A stretch of 64,000 nt of DNA from Apoda limacodes (Eukaryota; Arthropoda; Insecta; Lepidoptera; Limacodidae), in NCBI GenBank assembly GCA_946406115.1, contig OX291545.1, positions 1,550,001 through 1,614,000 of the forward strand. The letters run 5' to 3'. Positions 1-11,935 of the stretch are shown in pieces. Every line of letters starts with the position of its first letter. Within the stretch, counting starts at the first letter, position 1. The notes beneath the pieces were generated by a model. That model worked only from the letters and a program-made list of their open reading frames with translations, had not been told where the DNA came from and ran no database searches. The position numbers and the translations under genes were made by a program.

Positions 1-282
1 GGCTTTGCCTCCCTGTGCGTGTTCTACCGCTTGTACCGAAAAAACCGAAATACAGTGCGGTTTCAGATAAACTATCCCTGCGAATGTTTGGGTTGTGGAA
101 TGAACTCCCTGCCAAGGTTTTCTCTGAGGACTACAATATGGAGTACTTCAAGGAAGAAATTACAGATTTGTGAAGGATCGGCAACGCGCGAGTGATACCC
201 CTGGTCTTGCAAGCGTCCATAGGCTACAGTGACCGCTTACTTACACTCACTTGTTTGCCAGCTTAGTGGTATAAAAATAAAT
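1..282 (+). mobile_element. J1 LINE, 3' end fragment
   Basis: The plus strand matches the 3' end of the better-preserved J1 LINE at 44,211-46,264 (which lies on the minus strand). The first codons read as FASLCVFYRLY, the same as the late part of that ORF. An internal deletion then removes part of the C-terminal region, the match resumes at the stretch encoding WNELPAKVF, and it ends with the family's 3' UTR and a short A-rich tail (271-282). The element starts before the window. It is broken by the deletion and by an early stop, so it encodes nothing intact. Family membership rests on direct comparison within the window. Confidence 0.85.
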
Positions 283-284
283 GT

Positions 285-1340
285 GCTGGGGGATGTTAGC
301 GTGGCCCGTGTTATATGCGTCTCCAGTGCTGTCATCTACATAGCAATGTATGTTGTTGGTAGCCAACATGTCATTGATATATGCAGTAGGAACAGCGTAG
401 GAGACAGCACAGAGCCTTGCGAAACACCAGTATTAATGTCCTAACAGATGCTATCAGAGCAACTAGGGTTCGTATGCGTCTGCCGAACAAAAAGCTAGCC
501 ACCCATTTGCACAAATCCTCGGGCACTCCGTAAGATGGCAACTTTGACAGATAACCCCGGTGCCAGACCCGATCGAACGCCTTCGGTATGTTCAGGCTAC
601 ATGCCAATGCCTACCCCTGACTCTCAATGGCTAGTGCTCATCGGTGTGTGAGATACACATATAATATGACAGAAAGCCATATTAACGGTCACTGACCCGG
701 TCGTGTTTTTCTAGGTATGTATTGATCACACGCTCCATCACCTTGGAGAGGAGAGAGGTAATAGCGATTGGCCTGTAATTCGATGGATCTGATTTATCAA
801 CCTTTTTTGGCACCGACTGCACATTTGCAGTCTTTCATGAAGATGGAAATCGCCTATTGTGGTAGGAGAGGAGAGGCGCGTGTGTACAGGACACTCAGGA
901 GCGCACTGTATAAGCACCACTGCTGGTATTCCGTCTGGCCCACTCAACTTATGAACGTCTAGGCTCTAGAGAAAGCAACGCCCGCCGGACCTCCCACTGT
1001 GTTATGAAGAATTCCGGACTAACCGCATCATAGATAGTAAGGTGGCACTGCGCTTTTATCGTTCATATTCGAGTTTTAGGTAAATTGATTACCAAGTAGA
1101 TGAGCTTTCTCTTTAGCACTGTGGGCCAAGTCACCATCGGTCTTTCGCAGTGGTGGTAGTGACGACTGGCAAAAGTTTTCTTCGGCAGCTTTAGCAAGCG
1201 ACCAGAAAGTACGACTCCTAGAGAAATAGCTCGCTAGTCGCCCACCTATTTTGCCGATGAAATTTAGCTCTGGCAGGTTCTTTTTTTACTGTTTACCTAG
1301 AGGTCTGCGTTTTAACTCAGAAATATTCGGATCCTTATTA
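285..1340 (-). mobile_element. J1 LINE, degenerate RT-region fragment
   Basis: On the minus strand this matches the J1 reading frame from its upstream part to the middle of the reverse transcriptase. The recognisable segments include SGPDGIPAVVL and AKAFDRVWHRG followed by LSKLPSYGVPE. It has indels, several stops and a deletion near 650-710. Homology ends at about 1,340, where J1 at 46,223 continues and this copy does not. It abuts the plus-strand J1 tail at 282 in opposite orientation, so two copies are joined or one is nested in the other. Non-functional. Confidence 0.85.
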
Positions 1341-3070
1341 TTTCAAGTGACACGTAGCTGGATACACACCCACATTATTATGTAGGAGACATCCTATATA
1401 ATGACTTGAATAGATTGTAACGATTTCCTTTCTTTCAGATATATAGGAAATATTACATATTTTCATATTTTGGATGCCATAGAGTCTCGTCTTGCAGTGT
1501 ACAACAACGGACACTCGCTCTTCAGAGATCTCCACCGCCGAGCCCGCAGCGATCGTGGCGTGCCAATAACGCCTTCCTATCGACTTTGAGCTCGCGCTTT
1601 ACAGCATCACGACATCGCATCTCAATGCTTTTGAACTTAAGTATACCACCTGCGGGAGAAACTCATGTTTGCGGAAATTACGGAATATTTATGTACAAGT
1701 TGGCGTGTCGGTTACCTTCCTACAAATTCTCTTCAGACATCAAGAGCTATATAATCAAGAAACTTATAACTTTCTAATAACTGCGTAGCATTGCAGATGC
1801 ATCCTTTTCATCTATTTCTTAGGATTCTAATATCATAAAAGTGAAAAGAATTAAAAAAATGTTAAACTCCATAGGACTAATAAAAAGTAAGAGGAAATTG
1901 GGTTCATGAAAAGATAAAAGTGCGGATTACACATGTTAAAATGTTATATCCAGGTTGTATGTTTACTTCTGCCGGCTCTCCCGGAGTGCAACCCGTTTTT
2001 ATTATTAAAGAAAATTTTAAAACATTAGTTATGTTTTTATGTTAGACTATATCCCGAAGAACGCAGTTATTAAAATTCAGTTAGATATACTGAGTGGCTT
2101 CAAAAAATCCTTGGCAATAAAATTGGCTGATTTTTACCAGTATATTATGACGGTCGCGAAAAGACATGGTTTTCCAAGTTGCCTACATGTTCAAAATATA
2201 AAGTAATTTCTGCGATCGCTTTCGAATGTTGATTTGAAAGCAAAAAGTTTCCTTTATTAAAAGAACCTGATTTATTTTAGCTTAGAAATAACGCCTTACA
2301 TATGAAATCACAGCTCAAATATAAAATATCTATCTATTTACTAATATATAGATCGTGTTTACCAGTCGTTTACTAATTCTGAATGTAATTCAAATAATAC
2401 TCAAGGCAAAGTAAGCCACAAATAGTGCTTAGTGTACATAAAAAAAAGGTCTAACCTCTTTTGCATTGACAATTCCCATAGACATTCCAAAGCAAGTAGG
2501 TCAAATGCAGTAACTACTGTTTGGTTTACCGCCACACACAATGTGTCAGAGGAGAGTACTACGTCAAACGTTATATTAAAACTTGTTTTACCAAACTACT
2601 AAAGTAGCTTAATGTACACAACTTCATTATTATGAACTTTAACTCGTAGAATTAAGAGCTATCTTATTGAATTGCCAAGTTATGATTTTTGACTCGAATG
2701 TTTCCAAATATCCACGAAAGTGTCAATTACTTAGCACACCTATAGCAGCAACTTGGCATATGAAGGTGCCATTTTGGTACCCATAGCACCACCTTTAATC
2801 TGTTTATGGAATTTTGTGTCAAAAGTGAAATAGTTGTTAGTAAGTACTAATGTAGCTAAATGAGCTAAGAATTTAGTTTTTTTTTTTGTTTATATATTTT
2901 CATTATTTTGACAGCATTGATGCTAACCGCAATATTAGCCATGAAAAAATTGTTATGATTTTTATATATAATAAAGTTAACAAGTATTACATAAACACGG
3001 TTACATTTTAAAAGGAATAGAAGATAATAAAACAAACAGTTGTTGAAATTAATAGAAAAATAACAGCCAA
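1341..3070. other. AT-rich stretch without recognised features
   Basis: No gene, RNA or recognised repeat is visible here. A GC-richer patch at about 1,500-1,600 (containing CCGCCGAGCCCGCAGCGATC) stands out from the AT-rich background. Its short open frames do not resemble a family I know. Confidence 0.5.
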
Positions 3071-3073
3071 GTG

Positions 3074-3268
3074 TTTTTTTTTTTTTTATACCTCTAAGGT
3101 GGCAAACAAGCTTGCGGTCTGGTAAGCGGTCACCGCAGCCTATGGGCGCTTGCAACACCTGGGGCATCACTCGCACGTTGCTGACCCTCCAAAAATCTAA
3201 TAACTTCTTTCTTGAAAAACCCTATACTGTAGTCCTAAGAGAAAACAATGGCAAGGAGCTCATCAGCG
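3074..3268 (-). mobile_element. J1 LINE, short 3' end
   Basis: A T-run at 3,074-3,087 is the poly(A) tail of a minus-strand J1 copy. It is followed by the family's 3' UTR and about 110 bp of the ORF end, closely matching 44,211-44,430. This is a typical 5'-truncated LINE insertion of about 200 bp. No coding capacity remains. Confidence 0.85.
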
Positions 3269-3664
3269 GTAGTGTTCTGTCTGTGTCTTCTACTACTTGA
3301 CCGCATAATACAGTAGATTTTTGAGAACTTTTCATGTAGCTATCAAACTACTAAACTTTATATCGTTTTTACATTAATCTACACTTTTTCTTTTGATTGC
3401 CTTTTACAACTGGAATAAGAAATCTTTTATTTACAAGATATACAATGACAGCTTAGTGTCAAACAGATTTCCCTAAGGTATGGCAAATATTATTTTACTG
3501 CCTTTTTATTAGTTTTTTACAGAAGAAGAAGAAGAGTCTAAAATATAGAAAATAAATAAAAAAAACTAAAACTCCTCCGAAAAGTGTGTTAGTAAATATA
3601 TATACAATATGAGGGTAAAATTACAAGCCACATTTGAGTGTCAAAACAATAGTGTACAAAAACA
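3269..3664. other. AT-rich spacer with a short GAA run
   Basis: No gene is seen. A short (GAA)n purine run lies at about 3,521-3,536. Confidence 0.5.
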
Positions 3665-3830
3665 CTAGCAGTGCCACAAAATAAACAGCTCGAGACATTT
3701 TATTCATAGGTTTTGTGTCGTATTTCGTGATATTCTCCAATAATTTCGGTTTTTCGCTCTATTTCTCGCTTCGGCCGCTCGTAATAACAAGGATGATTTC
3801 GGCCCATTGATGCTTTACATTATGAAATGT
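3665..3830 (+). repeat. Dispersed repeat D1, copy 1
   Basis: This matches 18,805-18,980 in the same orientation. Shared blocks include TTCATAGGTT, GTCGTATTTC and GGATGAT followed by CCCATCGATGCTT-like sequence. There is no ORF and no clear terminal structure. It is a decayed copy of an interspersed repeat I cannot name. Confidence 0.65.
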
Positions 3831-3865
3831 TTCTTTTTCAGGCTGTAATGTAATCAAATTATGAA

Positions 3866-4112
3866 AGACTAGCTTTTGCCGGCAGTTCCACCCGCTCTAA
3901 ATTCGGTTACTGGTGTAGGATTTCAACGGCAATTCCTCAATTATAGACAAAAAAACCGACTTACACATGACGCTTTTAAGTAGCTTATGTCCTTCCTCGG
4001 GACTCAAACTATCTCCTTGCCAAATTTCATCTTAATCTATACAGCGGTTCAAGCGTGATGAGCGTGAATAGGTAACATACCGACAGAAAGAGCTACTTTC
4101 GCATCTGATATG
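3866..4112 (-). repeat. GCTAGT-ended dispersed repeat, copy
   Basis: One of about ten copies of a short repeat in this window. Read on the minus strand it begins with GCGAAAGTA, passes a conserved block meaning 'GAAATTTGGCA..GAGATAGTTTGAGTCCC' in pieces, and ends in GCAAAAGCTAGT. It has no ORF. It resembles very common lepidopteran short interspersed repeats. Confidence 0.7.
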
Positions 4113-4194
4113 GACAATAAGATAAATAGTCATGATCTCGATACTCTTGTACTACGAGTACCTGATGACAGATCCAAATACTACTACTTTTTTG

Positions 4195-4345
4195 TAAATA
4201 CATCTGTACTAATATAATAAAGAGGTAAAATTTGTTTGTTTGTATATATGTAGCGGGTAATTTCTGAAATTACTTCAATACTATAGTAAAAAATCTCTAA
4301 CAGAAAGCTACACTACTTAATTCTAAGTAGCTTTGGCTATAAAAT
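4195..4345 (+). repeat. GCTAGT-type repeat, partial copy
   Basis: It carries the characteristic start of the family, TACTAATATAATAAA then GTTTGTTTGTATATATGTA, and then loses similarity. Confidence 0.45.
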
Positions 4346-4939
4346 GTTTTGATTTTAACTACTATTTCTTTACGTTTTTTATTCCGAAGCACAAATAATG
4401 TGAGCAATAATGAGGCTGCTGGGACTATCAGACACCCGAAGAATTAGGGAGCCCACTCTTTTGCGTTCTATAGCATTAAAACTGTACATCTGAGATACAG
4501 CAAGTATACCTACCAGATGCACTACCAGAACCCGTTGTTCAACTGTACTCTTTCTAGACCATCGACAGACTCAGACTTAGATAGGCAGCTTGTAACTGGA
4601 CCACAGACTGCTAGTGTACAACGTTTCACAATATGCTTTGAAAAGTGTCAATTTAACTTCGTTCGTAAATAATAAATGTTTGTCAGGTGTGGGGATCGAA
4701 ATTGTACTCCTAGGTTCCACAGGCAGCCACTACTGTCAACAGAGTCACGTGGTAGCTAGGTTACTATATACTTTCATAGCTATGTTTTATTTTATATTAC
4801 TGCAATTCATAAGCCGCGAATGCGTATGTAAAATGTAATGCAAGGTCCACATTGCCACACCCAGAGCACCTTGCCGTTACATCAGAAATGTTCCTCCGCA
4901 AACGCGTCAAATTAATAATTTAATAATATTTTTGAACAT
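4346..4939. other. Spacer without recognised features
   Basis: No gene or recognisable repeat is visible. A 74-codon open frame at 4,614-4,838 has no family signature and is treated as chance. Confidence 0.45.
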
Positions 4940-5118
4940 CTCCCAAACTATTTAGGACTACCAGACATCTAATACACAAGTACTTGCTTAAAGCATCCAG
5001 ACTCAAGACAAACACATAAATGTTCATCACATAAATTTTGTTCTGCGGGATTCAATTCCACGCCCTCGGTTTAACAGGTAGGAGGACTAATAGCTAAGCC
5101 ACTAAAGCAATCAAATTG
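4940..5118 (-). repeat. tRNA-derived SINE
   Basis: On the minus strand the sequence begins with a tRNA-like head: an A-box-like TAGTGGCTTAGCTATTAG and a B-box-like GGAATTGAATCCCGC at normal tRNA spacing. An AT-rich body follows toward 4,940. The head no longer folds into a proper acceptor stem. This is a SINE rather than a working tRNA gene. Confidence 0.6.
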
Positions 5119-5754
5119 TAGCATTATCATTTTAAATCCATTATATTTGACAACTCTAGACGGGCTACTGTCAAAACATAAATAACTCGAGAATATGAAC
5201 AATAGATGGCGCTGTGGTCTCCGTCCAGTTTTTAAGAAGAAAATCGTGCACAGATAGACGACTCAAAGAGGGACTCTATTTTATTAGTATCCGAAAAAGC
5301 GAAATTCCAAGTTACGTACAATTTCCATTTTTTTAAATATCTCAATTCGTTTTAGGCCTCTCAGTTATACTCTGCTGAGTTCTTTTTCAGTGACAGTACG
5401 TTAGAACGCGTGTGATTTCTTCTTTGGTATCTTATACAGTACGTCGCATAGGGCGAGCGGGGCTAATTAGCTTTCTTCTTCTTTCTTCTTCTTTACGCGA
5501 GAACTTGCTCTCCTCTTCTCGGTTAAGAGTTTGACAGACCAATTCAATGGTTTATAAATAGCAAAATTTTTAACAACACAGTTGTAGAAACATACATCGA
5601 ATTACTTATTTTGTAAGTAAACACGATCAATTTTACCCTTTCACAAATTTTCTCATTCTCGTATCACGTACCGAGAGAAAATGCCAAATTGACTCGTTCT
5701 AAAGATCACTAACCGACGTAGTGCTAACAGATTATAATAACAAAGCCTATTCGT
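5119..5754. other. Spacer; CTCF-like motif and pyrimidine run
   Basis: No gene is seen. AGATGGCGCT at 5,204-5,213 resembles the insect CTCF core, but it also occurs in common insect repeats. A CTTCTT-type pyrimidine run lies at about 5,470-5,495. Confidence 0.4.
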
Positions 5755-5935
5755 ACCGAAAATAATTGGTTTAAGCTCCACAAGATTATCTATCGATGCG
5801 ATAAATTAGCTTCTGTTAATAGCGCCAGCATCTGCACATCTTTTAATCCTGGAAATGAAGCTAGGAAAATTAGGTATCTTCGTTAATTATCTTACAAGTC
5901 AGCAGATCTGGTAATTATTGCTGTATTAAAACATC
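5755..5935 (+). repeat. Dispersed repeat D2, copy 1
   Basis: This matches 27,775-27,950 in the same orientation. Shared blocks include CTCCACAA.ATTA.CTATCGA, AAATTAGCTTC and GCATCTGCACA.CTTTTA. It is non-coding and decayed, with no defined ends. Confidence 0.6.
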
Positions 5936-5937
5936 AA

Positions 5938-6185
5938 ATCCATACTAATATTATAAATGAGAAAGCAACTCTGTTTGTTTGTCTCCGTTACCTCTTGACG
6001 CTAAAACCGCTGTACCGATTAAGATGAAATTTGATACGGAGATAGTTTGAATCCCGAGATAGGACATAGGCTACTTGAAAACGTCAAGTGTGAGTTGGTT
6101 TTTTATATAGTTGAGGAGTTACCCTTGAAATACTATACCGATAACCGAATTCAGCGTGGGTGAAACCGCGGGAAAAAGCTAGTTA
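5938..6185 (+). repeat. GCTAGT-ended repeat, near-complete copy
   Basis: It opens with CATACTAATATTATAAATG and GTTTGTTTGTC. It contains ACCGATTAAGATGAAATTTG and TAGTTTGAATCCCGAG, and ends ACCGCGGGAAAAAGCTAGTT. It is a well-preserved member of the family and is non-coding. Confidence 0.75.
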
Positions 6186-6927
6186 TATATAAAGCTTACA
6201 ATGATCTATATCTCTAAATAAAGAAGGCCATTGGTAAATGATTATAAAATCGTAGAGGAAAAGTTTGTTTTAACAATATCAGCCGACTGTATAATCAGCT
6301 TAATAGCGGTAAAAATAAATAAAATAAAAACTTTAGTTGTCGAACCTCGATCGATACCACTTTTAATGTTAAATATTTATAGCTTCAATAGATTATAATA
6401 ACTAATAGATGAATGCCTTCTTCAAGTTTTTGACATAACCATCGCAAGTAAAAGTTAGTTACAAAAAAGAGATTTTTAAAATCGCAATAAATGATGGTAG
6501 TAACTTTAAAGAGCTCTTAGCAATCTGAACTCTTGAAGATTTTCCATTTGTACATGAAAACGTTGTGATTCTCTCACCTTCATTAGCAATGCAATCAAGT
6601 TGTAGTCGAGTGAAATTTCCGATTTAACTAAGAACTTAAAGCGCTTTATGAATATTCTAGAAGAAGGTTTAGCAAAGATGAAATTTAGAATAATTTTAAA
6701 CTGTAATGCAACCAAGAAATGCATTGAATAATAAAAATAAGCAAATTAAATAAAACAAACAACTGATCATAATGAAATAGAAAAACAAAGTCATTTTATA
6801 ACTGTCGTAAAACAACTTACTGAAAACGATATATACACAGATGTCGATTTATTTGTGTATATTCTGCATTAAGGATAAAGCCCAATGAAGTTGGCAACAA
6901 CTGGACCGCTTTTAGCATGCTTTTAGT
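6186..6927. other. AT-rich spacer
   Basis: No gene or RNA is seen. The open frame at 6,506-6,724 has no recognisable features. Confidence 0.45.
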
Positions 6928-6953
6928 GATATCACGTGATATCGCGCATGCGC
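6928..6953. promoter_or_regulatory. E-box palindrome plus NRF1-like site
   Basis: GATATCACGTGATATC (6,928-6,943) is a perfect 16-bp palindrome centred on the E-box CACGTG. It is followed at 6,944-6,953 by GCGCATGCGC, the canonical NRF1-type palindrome (the insect homologue is ewg). The two sites adjoin with no gap and lie in a CpG-rich spot inside AT-rich DNA. A promoter or enhancer role is an inference; no transcript start or gene is visible nearby. Confidence 0.35.
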
Positions 6954-6969
6954 GGCGCGGCACATTACT

Positions 6970-7532
6970 GAAAACGAACTTCATTTCAGTGTACCTAGAA
7001 GAGTGTTCTGTGGTTGGAGCTGATACACAAACAAGGAATGGAATATAAAACATAATATGTGTTATTATATTTAAGAATGCCTTTAGTGTACTTTACTAGG
7101 ATGATCAATGACATGCAAGTGAAATTAAAAATTGAAGCGAAAACAAAAGGTACCTATGATTTTTTTTTTACTGTGGAAGAAAGTTGTGGCCTTGCCTGAA
7201 TCTAAAACGCCACAGGTCGCAATAACTGCATAAATAGCTATTAAACATTATCATAATGAATATTATAAAATGAAATTAAAAACTAGATCCAGCGCGGTAC
7301 TCGTAGAATTCTGCGGTGGGAAGTAATATGAATATTTTACCGAGAGTGTCACGTTTCAGATTAGTGGTAATGAGGGTAGTGGGGAACGCGCCACGTTTAC
7401 TTTTCATTATTCGCAGTCCGTATAGGGTGCATGCGCTAAAAGTATATCTATACCCACTATATCTATTGTAGAGGTGCATTGAGTGAATGTTGTGTAACGA
7501 TTTCTTAATCTAAATTTAAAATATGTATTTTT
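6970..7532. other. AT-rich spacer
   Basis: Nothing recognisable is seen. Frames at 6,817-7,053 and 7,276-7,479 lack family features. Confidence 0.45.
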
Positions 7533-7690
7533 AACTAGCAAAAGGCCCGCAGCTTTGCCTGTGGTATATTCGGTTGTCAGCGTCGGATTCCTACGCCTAT
7601 TTCTTGATTGTATTAGGTACGAGTAATTTGCTATAGCACGCTACTGCTTTATAGCTATAGTTCGTCCTCGTGAAATTTATTTATAGTTAT
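7533..7690 (-). repeat. Possible decayed GCTAGT-type repeat
   Basis: The plus-strand start AACTAGCAAAAGGCCCGCAG resembles the reversed end of the family. Similarity fades quickly afterwards. Confidence 0.35.
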
Positions 7691-9989
7691 TCCTGTTAGA
7701 AAATTTGAATTTTCCGTGATAAAGAGTATACTATGTTTCCGTCCATTCAACAATATCTGTGTCAAACGTAGCGTCGCTAAGCTATAACGAACAAAAAATT
7801 CGTTTTACTTAAATACGTGAATTTGTAAAGGATAATTTCTCCTTTTTCTAAACTTAACTTCTAAAAGAGTTGATAAACTAAAAAATATTTAGTGTCAATG
7901 GAAGAAAAATAGAATTGATAAATTTTCATTGGAAAATAATTTTACTGTTTCAATATAGGTTCGATCCCAAACTTTGAATAGAAATGCACTATTAACTAAG
8001 TTAAACTTATGATTTTTACAGTTTTCAACAACTTCTACTTCATTTGTAGTTAAACTATGTCAATGTACATTCAAATATTTCTCACAGTTAAAAACTTATA
8101 ATATATGCTAACGTTGTCACGGCCCTTTACTTTATCACGCAGTATTTAATGTACCGTATAAACTTTATTTATAACAGATACAAGGCACGTGCATTACATT
8201 ATTTTCACGCTTAAAATTTACGAGTACTTTATACTCTCCGGGACACGTTCGTGCGCAGAAGGGAACAATCCCTGGAATATAAATCTGACTGTCATATCCG
8301 GGAGTAAGAAGTTTTCCCTCTAAATTTCCAATTGATAGGCTTAAGGGATGCTGGCTGATGATGTGTATGTATGTAAGTAACTTTTTAAGTGTGAATTTGT
8401 TGTAGGTAATAAATTGTTGTCTTTTATGGTTCCCAGGATAAAAATTAAAAATATAATCTTCGTTATCTCGCTTTCTAGTTGTTGGGTGAGACTAAATTAT
8501 CCAAGGCGTTCTTTAAAAACCAAAATCAATTACGGGTGACGGTTTGGAATTAAAATACTCAGGTCTAATGGCTTTATAGTCCTGTAAATACTCTACAGTA
8601 TTTCCTAATTAATATAGGTACTTACCTTAATTAATAAAATAGAGAGATACGTACAGGTTTTATGAAACTTAAAAAAGTTGGTTAAATATCTTTATTAAAT
8701 TAGATCGCGATTTGTAATAAGTCTATCACAGAAAAAAAACTAGTTTCGTCAAATATTTTGCTGGTACTTTCCTGATCTCGGGGTGTCGCAAGGAAAAACT
8801 TAAATTGCTTCTTCCTAGTTGCCTTCATTCCATCTTCTCAAGATAACAATTCCCGAGCTCGCAATCAAATATTGTTTGGTTAGATTGAGAAAGCAATTTT
8901 GAATGTTATTTGGTAATGAACTAGCACTCAGTTTCGCTTGTTAAGTTGTATATCAAATACACACATGCACGTTTGTTTCTAAAACTAGTGATTAAAAGCG
9001 TTAACACACCTATATATATACCAGTATGTATAATGATTTTGAGGTATACATTATTTAAATGAAATCTTCGACTAGTTATAAAATTACTAACTACAATTTA
9101 TGTTTTTGAATTAGGAATTTGTTATTTGCTTGAAGACTATTAATTACTATTTATTAAAAAAAATATTGAAACCAATTTTAACAAAATGCCATTAACAAAT
9201 AGAGCTATGTATACCTTAGGTCGGTGGTTGTGACCATAAATATAAAGAGTGCATATAATAATGGCCTTCTTTTTTATAATATGCGCTGACAATCAATACG
9301 ATTTCATAACTTTACAATAAATTATAGTAATAATAAGTTGGAAGTGAAATTTTACGAGGCTTTAAAAGAAAACCCTCATCAAAGAAAAATCTTTAAAGTG
9401 GTAACCGTGGTAAAATAGTTACTTAATCTTAATTCATTAAAAACCCTTAACTGTTTAATACGTTTGTCCCCAGCTTTTAGAATCCACGTCAACATTTAAT
9501 ACAAATTTGTTACAACTAACATATGAATGAAAATTAATATAGATCTAATAATTTTGATATGTTATCGCAAAATTTATTCATGAGAAATACAAACTGCTTA
9601 GAATATATATGTAGATTGGAAAATGTGATAGTGTCTTCAATTTATCAATACATTTTAGTGATCTAACTTGAGCAAAATTATTTATCATTGATTAAGTTAA
9701 ACTGAGATGGGTTTGTATTTATGTTTAAATATTTGAGATATTATGTTTGTATAGTTTTACTGTAAATTTATAACTCATCAAAGCCAGACGTAAATAAAAT
9801 GAGTTATAGAACATTTTATATTTCAGTTATATGACATTTTCATGGCCATGTAAAGTCGGCTTATTTTTAGTACAAAAAATTAGACTGTATTATGACTTAT
9901 GGTTTTAATTAATGAAATAAAGGATATGAGGTAAATTTTCGCTTAATTGCCGTTTTCTTCCATTTCATTTTAGAATTAGACCAAGAAAC
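7691..9989. other. Long AT-rich stretch, no features seen
   Basis: About 2.3 kb with no open frame of note, no tRNA-like sequence and no repeat shared with other parts of the window that I could recognise. Confidence 0.5.
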
Positions 9990-10197
9990 ACAAAAAATTG
10001 GCCATTTTCTATAAAAACGAGCAAAAAAATCACGTATGTTGTATGGGAGCCCCCTTAAATATTTTTTTTTTTCTATGTTTTATTATGTCTAACTATAACG
10101 GTTCATGAGATACAGCCTTGTGACAGACGGACGGACGGACAGCGAAGCTTTAGTAATAGGGTTCCTAATAACCTTTCAGGTACGAAACCCTAAAAAC
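9990..10197 (+). repeat. GGTTCCGTA-type repeat, 3' part
   Basis: It contains the family hallmarks: GTTGTATGGGAGCCCCC, then ACGGACGGACGGACAG, then AATAGGGTTCC and the terminal GTACGAAACCCTAAAAA. This repeat is very common in Lepidoptera and is non-coding. Confidence 0.7.
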
Positions 10198-10267
10198 AAC
10201 ACAGCTGATCATGAAAGAATATGCGAAAATCTTTTCAATACTTGTTTACAAGTAATAAGCCACTTCT

Positions 10268-10595
10268 AATCCTCCTAATATAATAAATGTGAAAGTTTGT
10301 ATGTTTGTATGTATGTTTGTTTGTTACTCTTTCACGCTTCAACCACTGGACGGAGCGGGACAAAACTTGGCATACATATAGGTTAGGTCCTGGAATAGCA
10401 TATAGGCTACTTTTTATAAAAAAAATAATCAAAAGTTCCTGCGGGAATAACTATAAACTATAGAGTTAAATGAACCCTTTAGTACGCTTTAGCAATTTAT
10501 TGCAATAACTTATACATAATTAATTGGAGTTAATTAAGGAGTTTCACGGTGATAACCGAATTTAGGGCGGGCGGAGCCGCTGGCAAAGTCTAGTA
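10268..10595 (+). repeat. GCTAGT-ended repeat, long copy
   Basis: It starts CTCCTAATATAATAAATGTG and then GTTTGTATGTTTGTATG. It contains GACAAAACTTGGCATACATA and GGCTACTTTTTAT, and ends GGCGGAGCCGCTGGCAAAGT then CTAGTA. At about 330 bp it is one of the longest members here, matching the layout of 51,645-51,962 and 61,982-62,298. Confidence 0.75.
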
Positions 10596-10949
10596 TATTC
10601 ATATTCTTTGTAGGTCAATAAGCCAATATTAGTGTTACCAACTATATTATGATTTTTAGGGATTAAGAAAATGCGTGTCGTACCTATACACATTGGCGGT
10701 TCCGTAGAATGAGAATTGTTGAAGATATCTCAAAAACTATTTTGATTGTTCCGTGTCTGGTAATAGAGAAAAACATTCTGATCAATACCTTTCAATGCCG
10801 GCCTTTTCTTCTCCTTATACAAAATTAATAATATGATTAGGATAGAGACATAGTCAAAAAAAATCTATCAATCTATAATACTCTTAAAAAACTGTGCGGA
10901 TATGTGTCTGTAAATATAATATGTATCTTTTGTAATGTATGAGATAAAA
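10596..10949. other. AT-rich spacer
   Basis: No features are recognised. Confidence 0.45.
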
Positions 10950-11830
10950 TAAAAAACCGGCCATGTGCGTGTCGGGCCACGCGCAATATCGGGTTTCGTA
11001 GTAGCCCCCATAAACCAACATTTTAGAGGTTGTTTAAATATTGCCATTTACAACGGTTTCGCTGAGAGGGGAGAACAATTGCCTTACAAAAATCAGCACT
11101 TTAAAGCTAAATATTTCGCAAATGGATCCCTGACAGTGGCACTCCGGAAGTATCGACAGCAGTGAAACCAAAAATTTTTTTTACCCTTTTTCTTTAAAAT
11201 TTTTTTATTTTATTTTTCTATAATAATATAGTTCATTTACTTTCCTTTTAATACCTGTTTTACAGTTACTTCATATAAGTAACTTTAATGGAATTTGTAC
11301 GAAAATTTCAGTTTTCAAAGTACATTTTATAACTATGTCGACTATTACTCGTTAGCCTGTAAAGTGTACTTACTCGTGATAGTTTTCCTTTTAAATAATT
11401 TATATGCACAACCACCGTAATTTTTTTTACATTTCCAAATACTATACTTCCGCTGGTAGAGGGGGGGACACTTGACACTAACAAAAATTAGTACTTTAAA
11501 GCTAAATGTTTCGCAAACAGAGCCCTAAATAAAAAAATGATCTATGCATACCGGCAATGTTTTAGGGATTCCTATCCAACGATACCCCTCACGATGGGGT
11601 AGACGAGAAAAAAAATTACGTACCCACTTCACGTGTAGGTTGAGGTACCCTAAAATATTTTTTTTAAAAGATTTTATTCTACCACTTTGTCGGCTTGTAT
11701 ATATCCCTGCCAAATGGCAGCTTTCTTTTATTAGTAATTTTTAAACTAAGCCGCGGACAGACAGACGAACGGACGGACGGAAGGACATAGCGAAACTATT
11801 AGGGTTCCTTTTTGACTACGGAACCCAAAA
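10950..11830 (+). repeat. GGTTCCGTA-type repeat with internal duplication
   Basis: It begins AAAAACCGGCCATGTGCGTG and ends in the GGACAGACAGACGAACGGAC block followed by AGGGTTCC and TACGGAACCC. A segment of about 55 bp near 11,083-11,137 (GCACTTTAAAGCTAAATATT then TCGCAAA) reappears near 11,480-11,530 in diverged form. This suggests two members joined or a tandem duplication within the element. The open frames here are incidental. Confidence 0.7.
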
Positions 11831-11869
11831 AGAACTTTTGAAAATGGAATTTGGAATCGGGATTTAAAA

Positions 11870-11935
11870 AAAGGCCTGCCTATTTGAGGATTTGAACCCA
11901 CGCTCAAATAGTCTTAACACGGCCTTACAAAAGAA
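11870..11935 (-). repeat. tRNA-like SINE fragment
   Basis: The minus strand carries a B-box-like GGGTTCAAATCC with matching T-arm sequence, and little else of a tRNA. It is probably the head of a truncated SINE. Confidence 0.4.

Noticed and set aside
2865..3176. 103-codon minus-strand frame
   Set aside because: Its start lies in the J1 3' UTR and poly(A) region and the rest is AT-rich, so it is a read-through of a LINE tail.
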